DNA from: an uncultured Prevotella sp.
GTDB lineage: Bacteria > Bacteroidota > Bacteroidia > Bacteroidales > Bacteroidaceae
Assembly: GCA_900318395.1 (NCBI GenBank)
Contig: ONKL01000049.1
Coordinates: 1 to 55,491 of the forward strand
DNA: 55,491 nucleotides
Reading direction: 5' to 3'
Shown: one piece after another, positions 7,901-15,775 of the stretch
How the letters are laid out: every line of letters starts with the position of its first letter
Position numbering within the stretch: the first letter of the stretch is position 1
The notes under the pieces: model-generated
Told to the model about the DNA's origin: nothing
Databases searched by the model: none
The model's input: the letters and a program-made list of their open reading frames with translations, nothing else
Made by a program: the position numbers and the translations under genes

Positions 7901-8704
7901 ATGTTGAAGTTTATATCGTTCGGAAGCGGGAGCAGTGGAAACTGTTACTATCTTGCCACCGCAACTGACGCACTCATCATAGATATAGGTGTGGGTATCC
8001 GTACACTGAAGAAGCAATGCAGGGACTACGGCGTAGACCTGAATAAGGTGAATCATGTGCTGATCACTCACGATCATACTGACCACATCAAGTCGGTGGG
8101 CTCCTTCAGTCATGACTACAAGGTACCCGTCTATGCCACCAAGCTCGTACACATGGGTATCGAATCGAACTACTGCATCACGCGGAAGGTGGCACCAGAT
8201 CTGAAGGTGACCATTGTGCCAGGACTGCAGCTGAATCTGGGTGATTTCGTCATCAAGCCATTCGCCGTGCCCCATGATTCCAGTGAGAATGTGGGCTATG
8301 AGGTCAGGGTAGGAGATGTCTGTTTCGTGATTATCACCGATGCCGGCAGTATCACCGAGGAGTGCTATGAGGCTATCGCCAATGCCAATTATCTGGTGAT
8401 CGAGGCCAACCACGATTTGGAGATGCTGAAGGGCGGTCCTTATCCTGCGTATCTGAAGAAGCGCATTGCCAGCAAGAGCGGGCATCTGTCGAATGAAGAC
8501 TGTGGCAAAGCGCTGGCAGAGCACATGTCGGAACATCTGCGCCACGTCTGGCTCTGTCATCTCAGCGAGGAGAACAATCATCCTGAGCTGGCTCGCAAGA
8601 CGGTGGAGACCATCCTGCGCAGCCATGGGGTGATACCAGGCAAGGATGTAGAGCTGGAGGTTCTCAGGCGTACGTTGCCTTCGGGGCCGTATGAGCTTAT
8701 TTAG
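7901..8704 (+). CDS. walJ: WalJ/YycJ-like metallo-beta-lactamase fold hydrolase
   Basis: A 267-residue cytoplasmic MBL-fold hydrolase. The metal-binding motif HxHxDH is present as THDHTDH (His57, His59, Asp61, His62), with further ligands in FAVPHDSSENVGY and ITDAGSI, and a C-terminal LCHLSEENNHPELA. It matches the YycJ/WalJ (VicX) group, which in Firmicutes sits beside the WalRK two-component system and has been linked to DNA repair and cell-wall control. In Bacteroidota the role is not defined, and no WalRK genes are nearby. The gene has its own promoter. Its stop codon is contiguous with the heptamer array starting at 8704. Confidence 0.85.
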   Translation: MLKFISFGSGSSGNCYYLATATDALIIDIGVGIRTLKKQCRDYGVDLNKVNHVLITHDHTDHIKSVGSFSHDYKVPVYATKLVHMGIESNYCITRKVAPDLKVTIVPGLQLNLGDFVIKPFAVPHDSSENVGYEVRVGDVCFVIITDAGSITEECYEAIANANYLVIEANHDLEMLKGGPYPAYLKKRIASKSGHLSNEDCGKALAEHMSEHLRHVWLCHLSEENNHPELARKTVETILRSHGVIPGKDVELEVLRRTLPSGPYELI

Positions 8705-8780
8705 TTTACGGTTTACAGTTTACGGTTTACAGTTTACGGTTTACAGTTTACGGTTTACAGTTGACGGTTTACAGTTGACG
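8704..8780 (+). repeat. Intergenic heptamer array, 11 units of GTTTACG/GTTTACA
   Basis: Exactly 11 perfect-length 7-bp units occupy 77 bp. GTTTACG and GTTTACA alternate for eight units, followed by GTTGACG, GTTTACA and GTTGACG. The array begins at the last base of the walJ stop codon and fills most of the spacer to the next gene. Two units of TTTAGAG follow near 8787-8800. Confidence 0.95.
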
Positions 8781-8802
8781 GATATATTTAGAGTTTAGAG
8801 GA

Positions 8803-9312
8803 ATGAAGGAAGTGATAGTGAAGGATGCCGACCTGCAGCAGGCGGCAATGGAGGGAATGGATGAATTCCTGGGTGTGTTTACGAAGGCCATCTATGATGC
8901 CATCGGTGGAGAACTGACGGCAGAGAACATGGGTGAGTTGAACAGCGACCAGCTGACGCTGCTCTCATGGGACATCCTGCACGAGGAGCTGATGGACGGC
9001 GGCTTCGTCCAGCTGATCTATAACGGCTATGGTCCCTTCATCTTCAAGAACCCCTTTGCCAAGGCCCTGCGCCAGTGGGGACTGCGTGAGCCCTCGAAGT
9101 TCATCTACGAAGCCCACACCCTCTGGCTGAAGCACCGTGAGGAGATAGAGCGCGAACTGAGTGATGAGGAGTTTATGGCTCTCTTCGAGCAGTTCCCCGA
9201 CTTCGAGACGATGGACGATCAGTTTATCGAGAACGAAGAGGCCTGGACGGAGGATATTGCCCACTACGTGGACGATCATATTGAACGTTTTGCAACCATT
9301 ATTAAAGATTAA
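8803..9312 (+). CDS. DMP19-like (DUF4375) protein
   Basis: A 169-residue acidic cytoplasmic protein. The core segment SDQLTLLSWDILHEELMDGG with FVQLIYNGYG and KNPFAKALRQWGL matches the DMP19/DUF4375 family. The Neisseria member DMP19 is described as a DNA mimic; other members are uncharacterised. The C-terminus is strongly acidic (FEQFPDFETMDDQFIENEEAWTED-like), compatible with a DNA-mimic surface, but that function is inference here. The ATG at 8803 follows a heptamer array. The stop lies 3 bp before the TTG start of smpB, so the two genes are probably co-transcribed. Confidence 0.75.
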   Translation: MKEVIVKDADLQQAAMEGMDEFLGVFTKAIYDAIGGELTAENMGELNSDQLTLLSWDILHEELMDGGFVQLIYNGYGPFIFKNPFAKALRQWGLREPSKFIYEAHTLWLKHREEIERELSDEEFMALFEQFPDFETMDDQFIENEEAWTEDIAHYVDDHIERFATIIKD

Positions 9313-9315
9313 GCT

Positions 9316-9801
9316 TTGAATAAGACAGAGGAACAACTTAGGAAAAAAAGTCCTATACAGATACGCAATAAGAAGGCATCGTTTGAATACTTCTTTATTG
9401 AGACCTACACGGCAGGCATCGTACTGACGGGTACTGAGATCAAGAGCATCCGACTGGGAAAGGCCAGTCTGGTGGACACTTACTGCACGATCATCAACGG
9501 TGAGATGTGGGTGAAGGGCATGAGTGTGAGTCCATATTTCTATGGTTCGTACAACAACCACGAGATGAAGCGCGACCGCAAGCTGTTGCTTACAAAGAAG
9601 GAGATACGTAGTCTGGAGAGTGCCACGAAGCAGACGGGCTACACCATTGTCCCCCTGCTGATATTCATCGACGACAAAGGTCGTGCAAAGATGGATATCG
9701 CGCTCTGTAAGGGTAAGAAGGAGTTTGACAAGCGTCAGACTCTCAAAGAGAAAGAGGATCGCCGTGAAATGGACAGGGCGATGAAAGTGTGGAAGAAGTG
9801 A
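9316..9801 (+). CDS. smpB: SsrA-binding protein SmpB
   Basis: A 161-residue SmpB that binds tmRNA and delivers it to stalled ribosomes in trans-translation. Family motifs are visible: NKKASFEYF, the core [19 protein letters not shown], and the C-terminal [23 protein letters not shown] tail that mimics a codon-anticodon duplex. The start must be non-ATG: an in-frame stop lies at 9310-9312, and the first possible start is TTG at 9316 (TTG AAT AAG ACA). No internal ATG would preserve the fold. The stop codon TGA (9799-9801) is inside the first unit of a heptamer array that also supplies the metH start. No tmRNA gene is visible nearby. Confidence 0.93.
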   Translation: MNKTEEQLRKKSPIQIRNKKASFEYFFIETYTAGIVLTGTEIKSIRLGKASLVDTYCTIINGEMWVKGMSVSPYFYGSYNNHEMKRDRKLLLTKKEIRSLESATKQTGYTIVPLLIFIDDKGRAKMDIALCKGKKEFDKRQTLKEKEDRREMDRAMKVWKK

Positions 9802-9860
9802 GAAGTGAGAAGTGAGGAGTGAGAAGTGAGGAGTGTAAAGTGAAAAGTGAAAGGTGAAAA
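9798..9860 (+). repeat. Nine-unit heptamer array bridging smpB stop and metH start
   Basis: Nine exact 7-bp units, all beginning GTG: GTGAGAA twice, GTGAGGA, GTGAGAA, GTGAGGA, GTGTAAA, GTGAAAA, GTGAAAG and GTGAAAA. The smpB stop TGA is in unit 1, and the GTG opening unit 9 (9854) is the apparent metH start codon. Confidence 0.93.
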
Positions 9861-12616
9861 ATAGGCTTAACGATATTATCAAAGAGAGGATACTCGTCCT
9901 CGATGGAGCGATGGGTACGAAGATACAGACTTACGGTCTTACGGAGGCTGACTTCCGTGGAGACCGTTTTACACATGTGGCTGGACAGCTGAAGGGCAAT
10001 AACGACATTCTCTCGCTGACGCGTCCTGACGTGATAGAGGACATCCACCGACTGTATCTTGAGGCTGGCGCAGACATTATTGCAACCAATACATTCAGCA
10101 GCCAGCGTATATCACAGGCAGACTACCAGTTGGAAGATGCAGCCTGGGATATGGCACTCGCAGGTGCCAGGATTGCCCGCAAGGTGGCTGATCGCTACTC
10201 GACAGCAGACAAGCCACGCTTTGTGGCTGGTTCTATGGGACCAACAAACAAGACCTGTTCGATGTCGCCCGATGTGACTAACCCTGCAGCCCGTGACCTG
10301 ACCTACGACCAGCTGCGCGAGGCCTATGAAGAACAGGCAGACGCCTTGGTTGAGGGTGGGGTAGACGCTTTGCTCATCGAGACCATCTTCGATACGCTCA
10401 ATGCAAAGGCTGCCATCGATGCCGTTACCCGGGTGATGGAGCGAAGAGGTGTCAAACTGCCCATTATGCTCTCTGTGACTGTCAGCGATCTGGCTGGTCG
10501 CACGTTGAGCGGTCAGACGCTCGATGCCTTCCTTGCCAGCATCAGCACATACGACATCTTCTCACTGGGACTGAACTGCTCGTTTGGTGCCACCCAGATG
10601 AAGCCTTTCCTCAGGGAACTGGCTCGCAAGGCACCTTATTATATCACGGCATATCCGAATGCCGGACTGCCTAACTCGCTGGGACTCTACGACGAAACCG
10701 CCGAGACGATGGCACCCAAGATGGGAGAAATCGTCGATGAGGGTATGGTGAATATCATCGGTGGCTGCTGTGGTACAGACGAGACGTTTATCGCAGCCTA
10801 TCAGCCTCTGGTGGTGGGCAAGCAGCCCCACGTGCCAGTGGAGAAGCCCCAGTCGATGTGGCTCTCAGGACTCGAGCTGCTCGACGTGTCGCCTGAGGTG
10901 CAGTTCGTCAACGTAGGCGAGCGCTGCAATGTGGCAGGTTCGAGAAAGTTCCTCCGACTAATCAAGGAAAAGAATTACGACGAGGCCATCAGTATCGCCC
11001 GTAAGCAGGTGGCAGATGGTGCCCTCGTGATAGATATCAACATGGACGACGGTCTGCTCGACGCCAAGTCGGAGATGGTGACCTTCCTCAACATGATTGC
11101 TGCAGAGCCAGATATAGCCAAAGTGCCCGTGATGATCGACTCCTCAGACTGGGAGGTGATTGTGGCAGGACTGAAGTGCGTGCAGGGCAAGAGCATCGTC
11201 AACTCTATCTCGCTGAAAGAAGGCGAAGAAAAGTTCCTGGAGCATGCCCGCGACGTGAAACGCTATGGCGCAGCAGTCGTCGTGATGTGTTTCGACGAGC
11301 AGGGTCAGGCCACGAGCTATGAGCGCAGAATCGAGATTGCAGAGAGAGCCTACAAGCTGCTTACCGAGCAGGTGGGTATGAATCCGCTTGATATCATCTT
11401 CGACCCCAATGTGCTGGCTGTGGCCACAGGTATGGAGGAGCACGACAGTTATGCTGCTGACTTCATCCGTGCGACGGGCTGGATCAAGAAGCATCTGCCT
11501 GGCGCTCATATCAGCGGAGGTGTGAGCAACCTGAGTTTTTCATTCAGAGGCAACAACTATATCCGTGAGGCGATGCATGCTGTATTCCTCTATCATGCCA
11601 TTAAGGAAGGCATGGACTTCGGAATCGTAAATCCCTCGACCAAAGAGACATACGCCGATATACCTCAAGCACAGCTGGAGATTATCGAAGATGTCATCCT
11701 GAATCGTCGCAGCGATGCTGCAGAGCATTTGATTGCTTTGGCGGAAGAGATTCTGGTTGAAGAAAATTCGAGGAAGGATAATTCGAGGAATGTGGAAGGT
11801 GGAATGTGGAATGAGAATAGTTCTGTGGCGGAGCGGTCTGGAGCTGTCGAAGAACGCCTTTCGCATGCGCTTATTAAAGGGATAGGTGACCATTTGGAAG
11901 AAGATTTGCAGGAAGCACTCCGAAAATACCCACATGCTGTGGATATCATCGAAGGTCCGCTAATGGCAGGTATGAACAAAGTGGGACAGCTCTTCGGTGA
12001 AGGCAAGATGTTCCTGCCCCAGGTGGTGAAGACAGCCCGTACGATGAAACAGGCCGTGGGCATCCTTCAGCCTTATATCGAGGCAGAGAAGGCAGAGGGC
12101 GCCAAGAGTGCAGGAAAGGTGCTGCTGGCAACCGTGAAAGGCGATGTGCATGATATCGGAAAGAATATTGTGGGCGTCGTGATGGCCTGCAACGGGTATG
12201 AGATTATCGATATGGGCGTGATGGTGCCTGCAGAGCAGATTGTGCGCAAGGCCCAAGAGGAACATGTGGACATCATCGGACTCAGTGGGCTGATTACACC
12301 CAGTCTGGAGGAGATGGTCAATGTGGCAAAGGAGTTGCAGCGTGCCCACCTGAATATCCCTATCATGATAGGAGGAGCTACCACCAGCGAACTGCATGTG
12401 GCCCTGAAGATTGCACCCGTCTATGAAGGAGCTGTGGTGTGGTTGAAGGATGCCTCGCAGAATGCGCTCGTAGCAGCCCGTCTGATGAACGACGAGAAAC
12501 TGATGGAACAAGAACTGGCCAAGAAATACCAGCATCTGCGTGATGACTATCAACAGCAGCAACAGGCTCTGGTATCGCTTGATGAAGCCAGGAAACATAA
12601 GGAAAATTTATTCTGA
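9854..12616 (+). CDS. metH: Cobalamin-dependent methionine synthase without reactivation domain
   Basis: A 920-residue MetH that transfers the methyl group of methyltetrahydrofolate to homocysteine through cobalamin. The domains in order are a homocysteine domain (LDGAMGT near residue 15; zinc cysteines in LNCSFGA about 240 and GGCCGT about 303), a pterin domain (VNVGERCNVAGS about 351, ADGALVIDINMDDG), and a B12 cap plus B12-binding domain (DVHDIGKN about 765, supplying the cobalt His). It ends soon after, so the about 330-residue AdoMet reactivation domain of E. coli MetH (1227 residues) is absent. The start is GTG at 9854, supplied by a heptamer repeat; an in-frame stop at 9848 excludes anything longer. 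A 29-bp repeat adds NVEGGMWNE to the linker before the B12 cap. Confidence 0.93.
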   Translation: MKNRLNDIIKERILVLDGAMGTKIQTYGLTEADFRGDRFTHVAGQLKGNNDILSLTRPDVIEDIHRLYLEAGADIIATNTFSSQRISQADYQLEDAAWDMALAGARIARKVADRYSTADKPRFVAGSMGPTNKTCSMSPDVTNPAARDLTYDQLREAYEEQADALVEGGVDALLIETIFDTLNAKAAIDAVTRVMERRGVKLPIMLSVTVSDLAGRTLSGQTLDAFLASISTYDIFSLGLNCSFGATQMKPFLRELARKAPYYITAYPNAGLPNSLGLYDETAETMAPKMGEIVDEGMVNIIGGCCGTDETFIAAYQPLVVGKQPHVPVEKPQSMWLSGLELLDVSPEVQFVNVGERCNVAGSRKFLRLIKEKNYDEAISIARKQVADGALVIDINMDDGLLDAKSEMVTFLNMIAAEPDIAKVPVMIDSSDWEVIVAGLKCVQGKSIVNSISLKEGEEKFLEHARDVKRYGAAVVVMCFDEQGQATSYERRIEIAERAYKLLTEQVGMNPLDIIFDPNVLAVATGMEEHDSYAADFIRATGWIKKHLPGAHISGGVSNLSFSFRGNNYIREAMHAVFLYHAIKEGMDFGIVNPSTKETYADIPQAQLEIIEDVILNRRSDAAEHLIALAEEILVEENSRKDNSRNVEGGMWNENSSVAERSGAVEERLSHALIKGIGDHLEEDLQEALRKYPHAVDIIEGPLMAGMNKVGQLFGEGKMFLPQVVKTARTMKQAVGILQPYIEAEKAEGAKSAGKVLLATVKGDVHDIGKNIVGVVMACNGYEIIDMGVMVPAEQIVRKAQEEHVDIIGLSGLITPSLEEMVNVAKELQRAHLNIPIMIGGATTSELHVALKIAPVYEGAVVWLKDASQNALVAARLMNDEKLMEQELAKKYQHLRDDYQQQQQALVSLDEARKHKENLF
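11785..11819 (+). repeat. Intragenic heptamer array in metH
   Basis: The units GAGGAAT, GTGGAAG, GTGGAAT, GTGGAAT and GAGAATA lie in the linker between the pterin and B12-cap domains. Bases 11787-11815 are identical to 2884-2912 in the M15 peptidase gene and are read in the same frame. Confidence 0.9.
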
Positions 12617-12618
12617 AG

Positions 12619-14103
12619 ATGAAGAAGACTATATTATTGACAGTGGCGCTGATGCTCGCGGTGGCAGTGGGCGCACAACAGAAGAGGGAGATGCGCGGCG
12701 CGTGGATCCAGTGTGTTAACGGACAGTTCCAGGGAATTGGGACAGTGAAGATGCAGCAGACACTGACCTATCAGCTCAACGAGTTGCAGCGAGACGGAGT
12801 GAATGTGATCATCTTCCAGGTTCGCCCTGAGTGCGATGCCCTCTATGAAAGTAAGCTCGAACCATGGAGCCGTTTCCTGACCGGACAGCAAGGTAAGGCA
12901 CCAAGTCCCTACTGGGATCCCCTGAAATGGATGATTGAAGAGTGCCACAAGCGTGGGATGGAGCTGCATGCCTGGATCAATCCCTATCGTGCCAAGACAA
13001 AGGGCACCAAAATGCTGGCATCCAACCATATCAGTGTGCGCAAGCCCATGAACTGCTTCGCCTACGACGAACTGTTTATCCTGAACCCAGGCATTGCAGA
13101 GAATCGCGACTACATCTGTGAGGTGGCCAAGGATATCGTCACCCGCTACGATGTCGACGGTATTCACATGGACGATTATTTCTATCCTTACCCCGTGAAG
13201 GGAGAGGGCATCCCTGACGACGAGCTCTTCTACGACAACTCAAATGGTCTGAAGAACCAGAATGACTGGCGTCGTTACAACGTGAACCTCTTTATCGAAC
13301 AGTTCTATAAAACCGTCCATGCAGCCAAGCCTTGGGTGAAGGTGGGTATCTCGCCCTTTGGCATCTATCGCAATAAGCGCAATTCTGAGATAGGCAGCAA
13401 TACCAATGGTCTGCAGAACTACGACGACCTTTATGCCGACATCCTCCTGTGGGTCAATAATGGCTGGCTCGACTACTGCGTACCTCAGATCTATTGGGAG
13501 ATAGGCAACAAGGCTGCTGATTACGACACCCTGATCCACTGGTGGAACCAGTATGCAAGTGCTCGTCCGCTGGTGATTGGTGAGGATGTGGAGCGCACCG
13601 TGAAGTATCGCGACCCCAAGAATCCCAATGTCCACCAGCTCTCAGCGAAAATGGCATTGCATCAACAGTTGCCCAACGTTCAAGGCTCTGTGCTCTGGTA
13701 TGCTAAGGCTGTCGTTGACAATGTGGGTAACTACGGCACTTCTCTGCGTCAGACCTATTGGCGCTATCCAGCTCTGCAGCCCGCTATGCCCTTCATCGAC
13801 GACAAGGCACCAGGGAAAGTACGCAAGATGAAGCCCATCTGGACCAGTGATGGATACGTGCTCTTCTGGACAGCTCCAAAGGGAGATGACTGGAACGATC
13901 AGGCTGTGAAATATGTGGTCTATCGTTTTGGAGCCAAAGAGAAAATCGACACCAATGATCCTTCAAAGATCTGCGCCATCACCACACAGCCCTTCTACAA
14001 GCTGCCCTATGTCGACGGCAAGGAGAAGTGGGTATACGTCGTGACAGCGCTCGACCGTCTGCAGAACGAGAGCAAGGCAGTGAAGAAGAAAATCAAACTG
14101 TAA
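12619..14103 (+). CDS. Secreted GHL10/DUF187-type glycoside hydrolase
   Basis: A 494-residue exported protein with a Sec signal peptide (MKKTILLTVALMLAVAVGAQ). The catalytic part is a TIM-barrel of the glycosyl-hydrolase-like 10 family: MRGAWIQCVNG, VNVIIFQVRPECDALY, GMELHAWINPYRA, VDGIHMDDYFYPYP and LDYCVPQIYWEIG. After about residue 390 a short C-terminal fibronectin-like segment follows (KVRKMKPIWTSDGYVLFW...). Members act on polysaccharides; the substrate is unknown here. It follows metH by 2 bp and precedes a lipoprotein gene by 4 bp, so co-transcription is likely, though no functional link is evident. Confidence 0.85.
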   Translation: MKKTILLTVALMLAVAVGAQQKREMRGAWIQCVNGQFQGIGTVKMQQTLTYQLNELQRDGVNVIIFQVRPECDALYESKLEPWSRFLTGQQGKAPSPYWDPLKWMIEECHKRGMELHAWINPYRAKTKGTKMLASNHISVRKPMNCFAYDELFILNPGIAENRDYICEVAKDIVTRYDVDGIHMDDYFYPYPVKGEGIPDDELFYDNSNGLKNQNDWRRYNVNLFIEQFYKTVHAAKPWVKVGISPFGIYRNKRNSEIGSNTNGLQNYDDLYADILLWVNNGWLDYCVPQIYWEIGNKAADYDTLIHWWNQYASARPLVIGEDVERTVKYRDPKNPNVHQLSAKMALHQQLPNVQGSVLWYAKAVVDNVGNYGTSLRQTYWRYPALQPAMPFIDDKAPGKVRKMKPIWTSDGYVLFWTAPKGDDWNDQAVKYVVYRFGAKEKIDTNDPSKICAITTQPFYKLPYVDGKEKWVYVVTALDRLQNESKAVKKKIKL

Positions 14104-14107
14104 AAGT

Positions 14108-14782
14108 ATGAAATACAAATGGTTAGGAGGAATGGTTGCAGCCTTACTGCTATGCACATGTGGAGGTGGAGGTAACCATAAGATGTCGCCTGAGGAACTG
14201 GCCCATAAGCTTGACAGTGTGAAGGCGCTGGAGATTAAAGAGAAACTGGCGCTGCAGGGTATCAATCTGGAGGACTCGGATAATCCCCTGAAGCAATTCT
14301 ATGACAGTCTCGATATCCAGACGCTGCCCATCAGCTATACGGAGGACTATGTGAACTTCCTGCCGAGTTTCAAGCCTGTGCCCAAGGAGATCGCGTCGTA
14401 TCTTGACTTCGAGGGTCACTCGCCTAAGGCCATCACACTGCCTGAGTCCGTAGGTGCCCGTCTGCTCCTGCTGGCAGCCGACGAGGTGGAACATAAGTAC
14501 TCACTATGGCTCTACAGCCTTGATGATGAGTATATTCCCGTCGACAAGCTCTGTCTCTATGCCATAGAGGATGAATCCGACGCGGACATCAATCCTGAGA
14601 ATTTCATCCAATACTTCTCGATTACGAGCGACTACGAGATACATCTGCTCGACTATTCGGGCAAGACGAACAAGGCACGACTGGAAGAGGTCTATGCCAT
14701 CGATGAAGCCCGTAAGTTTGTCCTTCAGCGTAGTCAGGAGTTCGAACCTACAGGTGTGATCAATCCTTCAGCAATGTATTAA
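14108..14782 (+). CDS. Putative lipoprotein, Bacteroidales hypothetical
   Basis: A 224-residue protein with an N-terminal hydrophobic segment ending LLLCTCGGGG. Cys16 or Cys18 could be lipidated, although the lipobox is not canonical. The mature part is acidic and beta-rich with no motif I can name; it resembles DUF4738-like Bacteroidales lipoproteins, without certainty. It sits 4 bp after the GHL10 glycosidase gene, suggesting one transcript. Its 3' end overlaps the 3' end of the convergent gene at 14760-15200 by 23 bp, so both stop codons lie in shared sequence. Confidence 0.65.
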   Translation: MKYKWLGGMVAALLLCTCGGGGNHKMSPEELAHKLDSVKALEIKEKLALQGINLEDSDNPLKQFYDSLDIQTLPISYTEDYVNFLPSFKPVPKEIASYLDFEGHSPKAITLPESVGARLLLLAADEVEHKYSLWLYSLDDEYIPVDKLCLYAIEDESDADINPENFIQYFSITSDYEIHLLDYSGKTNKARLEEVYAIDEARKFVLQRSQEFEPTGVINPSAMY

Positions 14783-15200
14783 GGAAATCATTCAGATCGT
14801 CGTCAAGACCCTCCATCAGATCAGGGTCTATGATGACGGTCTCATCGTCAACGATATAAAGTTCTGCCAACGACTCCTTATCATCGTCCTCAAGCACGAA
14901 TGAGAAGGGTTTCAGAATCGACATATTATCGATGGTATCCTTCATCTTCTCGAGACACTTCCTGAACACAGGCACAATTTCCTCATAGAAATTGTCGTCC
15001 TTGTTGTCAATCCAATCTTCTACGATACAGCGATTCAGTTCCACATCATCATCGTTGAACGCCATCAGTTCGCCCGTATCCTGCGTTACTCGCAGGTGAA
15101 TATCTGTCATGACTGAGGCTTCCGTCTGAGGAGGGAATTTCTCGGATACTTTACGAATCGCACGTTCGATTTGCTGGAGTGTTTGTTCGGTTGCTTTCAT
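14760..15200 (-). CDS. Conserved acidic protein of unknown function
   Basis: A 146-residue acidic cytoplasmic protein that I do not recognise as a named family. The N-terminal half is helical (TEQTLQQIERAIRKVSEKFP), followed by a possible strand with SVMTDIHLRV and LMAFNDDD. The C-terminus ends in a run of acidic residues (DLMEGLDDDLNDFLNTLLKD). The start at 15200 (MKATEQ) was chosen because the longer frame runs into the promoter at 15225-15255. It is convergent and overlaps the lipoprotein gene by 23 bp. Confidence 0.65.
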   Translation of the reverse strand: MKATEQTLQQIERAIRKVSEKFPPQTEASVMTDIHLRVTQDTGELMAFNDDDVELNRCIVEDWIDNKDDNFYEEIVPVFRKCLEKMKDTIDNMSILKPFSFVLEDDDKESLAELYIVDDETVIIDPDLMEGLDDDLNDFLNTLLKD

Positions 15201-15224
15201 CTTTGATAAGTTGTTATGCGCGAC

Positions 15225-15255
15225 AAAAGTATAAAAAATCATTGGAAATTGCAAA
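15225..15255 (-). promoter_or_regulatory. Promoter of the acidic protein gene
   Basis: On the minus strand TTTG (15255-15252), 19 bp, then TACTTTTG (15232-15225) match the Bacteroidota -33/-7 consensus, 25 bp before the ATG at 15200. Confidence 0.75.
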
Positions 15256-15316
15256 CGATTACGATTATTTTTTCAAAAAATACTTAATTTCTACGTTATA
15301 ATTATTAAAAATGTCG

Positions 15317-15324
15317 TACCTTTG
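15317..15324 (+). promoter_or_regulatory. -7 box of the rse-rnf operon
   Basis: TACCTTTG lies inside the longest open frame of rseC, showing that the ATG at 15311 is not the start. It ends 4 bp before the GTG at 15329, so the message would be leaderless or nearly so. No clear -33 TTTG is seen. Confidence 0.65.
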
Positions 15325-15328
15325 CAAG

Positions 15329-15739
15329 GTGCATACTAAGATAAGTCATTCAGGAATCATCGAATCCATCGCCGAGGGGTGTGTAAAGGTTCGCATTCTT
15401 CAGACATCGGCCTGTGCAGCCTGTAAGATAGCAGGCCATTGCAATGCGTCAGAGTCGAAAGAGAAGATTGTCGAGGTGTTTACCGACCACACAGCTGGTT
15501 ATTCCTTAGGGCAGGAGGTTGTGGTCTGTGCATCGCGTGATGTAGCCAACAAGGCGCTGCTTCTGGGTTTCGGGGTGCCGTTTCTGGTACTTGTGGGTGT
15601 GCTCGTGCTTGTGCTTCGTGTCACAGGCAATGAAGGTGTTGCTGCTCTTAGTGGTCTGTTGGCACTGGTACCTTACTATTTCGTGCTTTACCTCTTCCGT
15701 AGTCGTATCCGCGAGCAGTTGTCATTTTATATCGAATAA
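15329..15739 (+). CDS. rseC: RseC/MucC-like membrane protein, first gene of the rnf operon
   Basis: A 136-residue inner-membrane protein of the RseC/MucC family, which in Bacteroidota precedes the Rnf genes and is thought to help redox regulation or Rnf assembly. Visible features are ISHSGIIESI, VKVRILQTSACAACKIAGHC with clustered cysteines, and two hydrophobic helices (LLLGFGVPFLVLVGVLVLVL and the LSGLLALVPYYFVLYLF region). The GTG at 15329 is the preferred start because the only upstream ATG (15311) overlaps the -7 promoter box and family members begin just before the ISHSGI block. It is followed 36 bp later by rnfB. Confidence 0.8.
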   Translation: MHTKISHSGIIESIAEGCVKVRILQTSACAACKIAGHCNASESKEKIVEVFTDHTAGYSLGQEVVVCASRDVANKALLLGFGVPFLVLVGVLVLVLRVTGNEGVAALSGLLALVPYYFVLYLFRSRIREQLSFYIE

Positions 15740-15775
15740 TTCATTAATAACAAACTAAAACAATATCAAAGCATT

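Noticed and set aside
8704-8780. CRISPR-like array
   Set aside because: The units are 7 bp and contiguous with no spacers, and no cas genes are present.
9798-9860. Cobalamin or SAM riboswitch upstream of metH
   Set aside because: The spacer is only a heptamer array of 63 bp; no B12-box or SAM-box structure fits.
9312-9860. tmRNA gene beside smpB
   Set aside because: No tRNA-like acceptor ends or tag frame were found near smpB.
12073-12384. A 103-codon frame on the minus strand inside metH
   Set aside because: It is antisense to the conserved B12-binding domain, with no domain and no promoter of its own.
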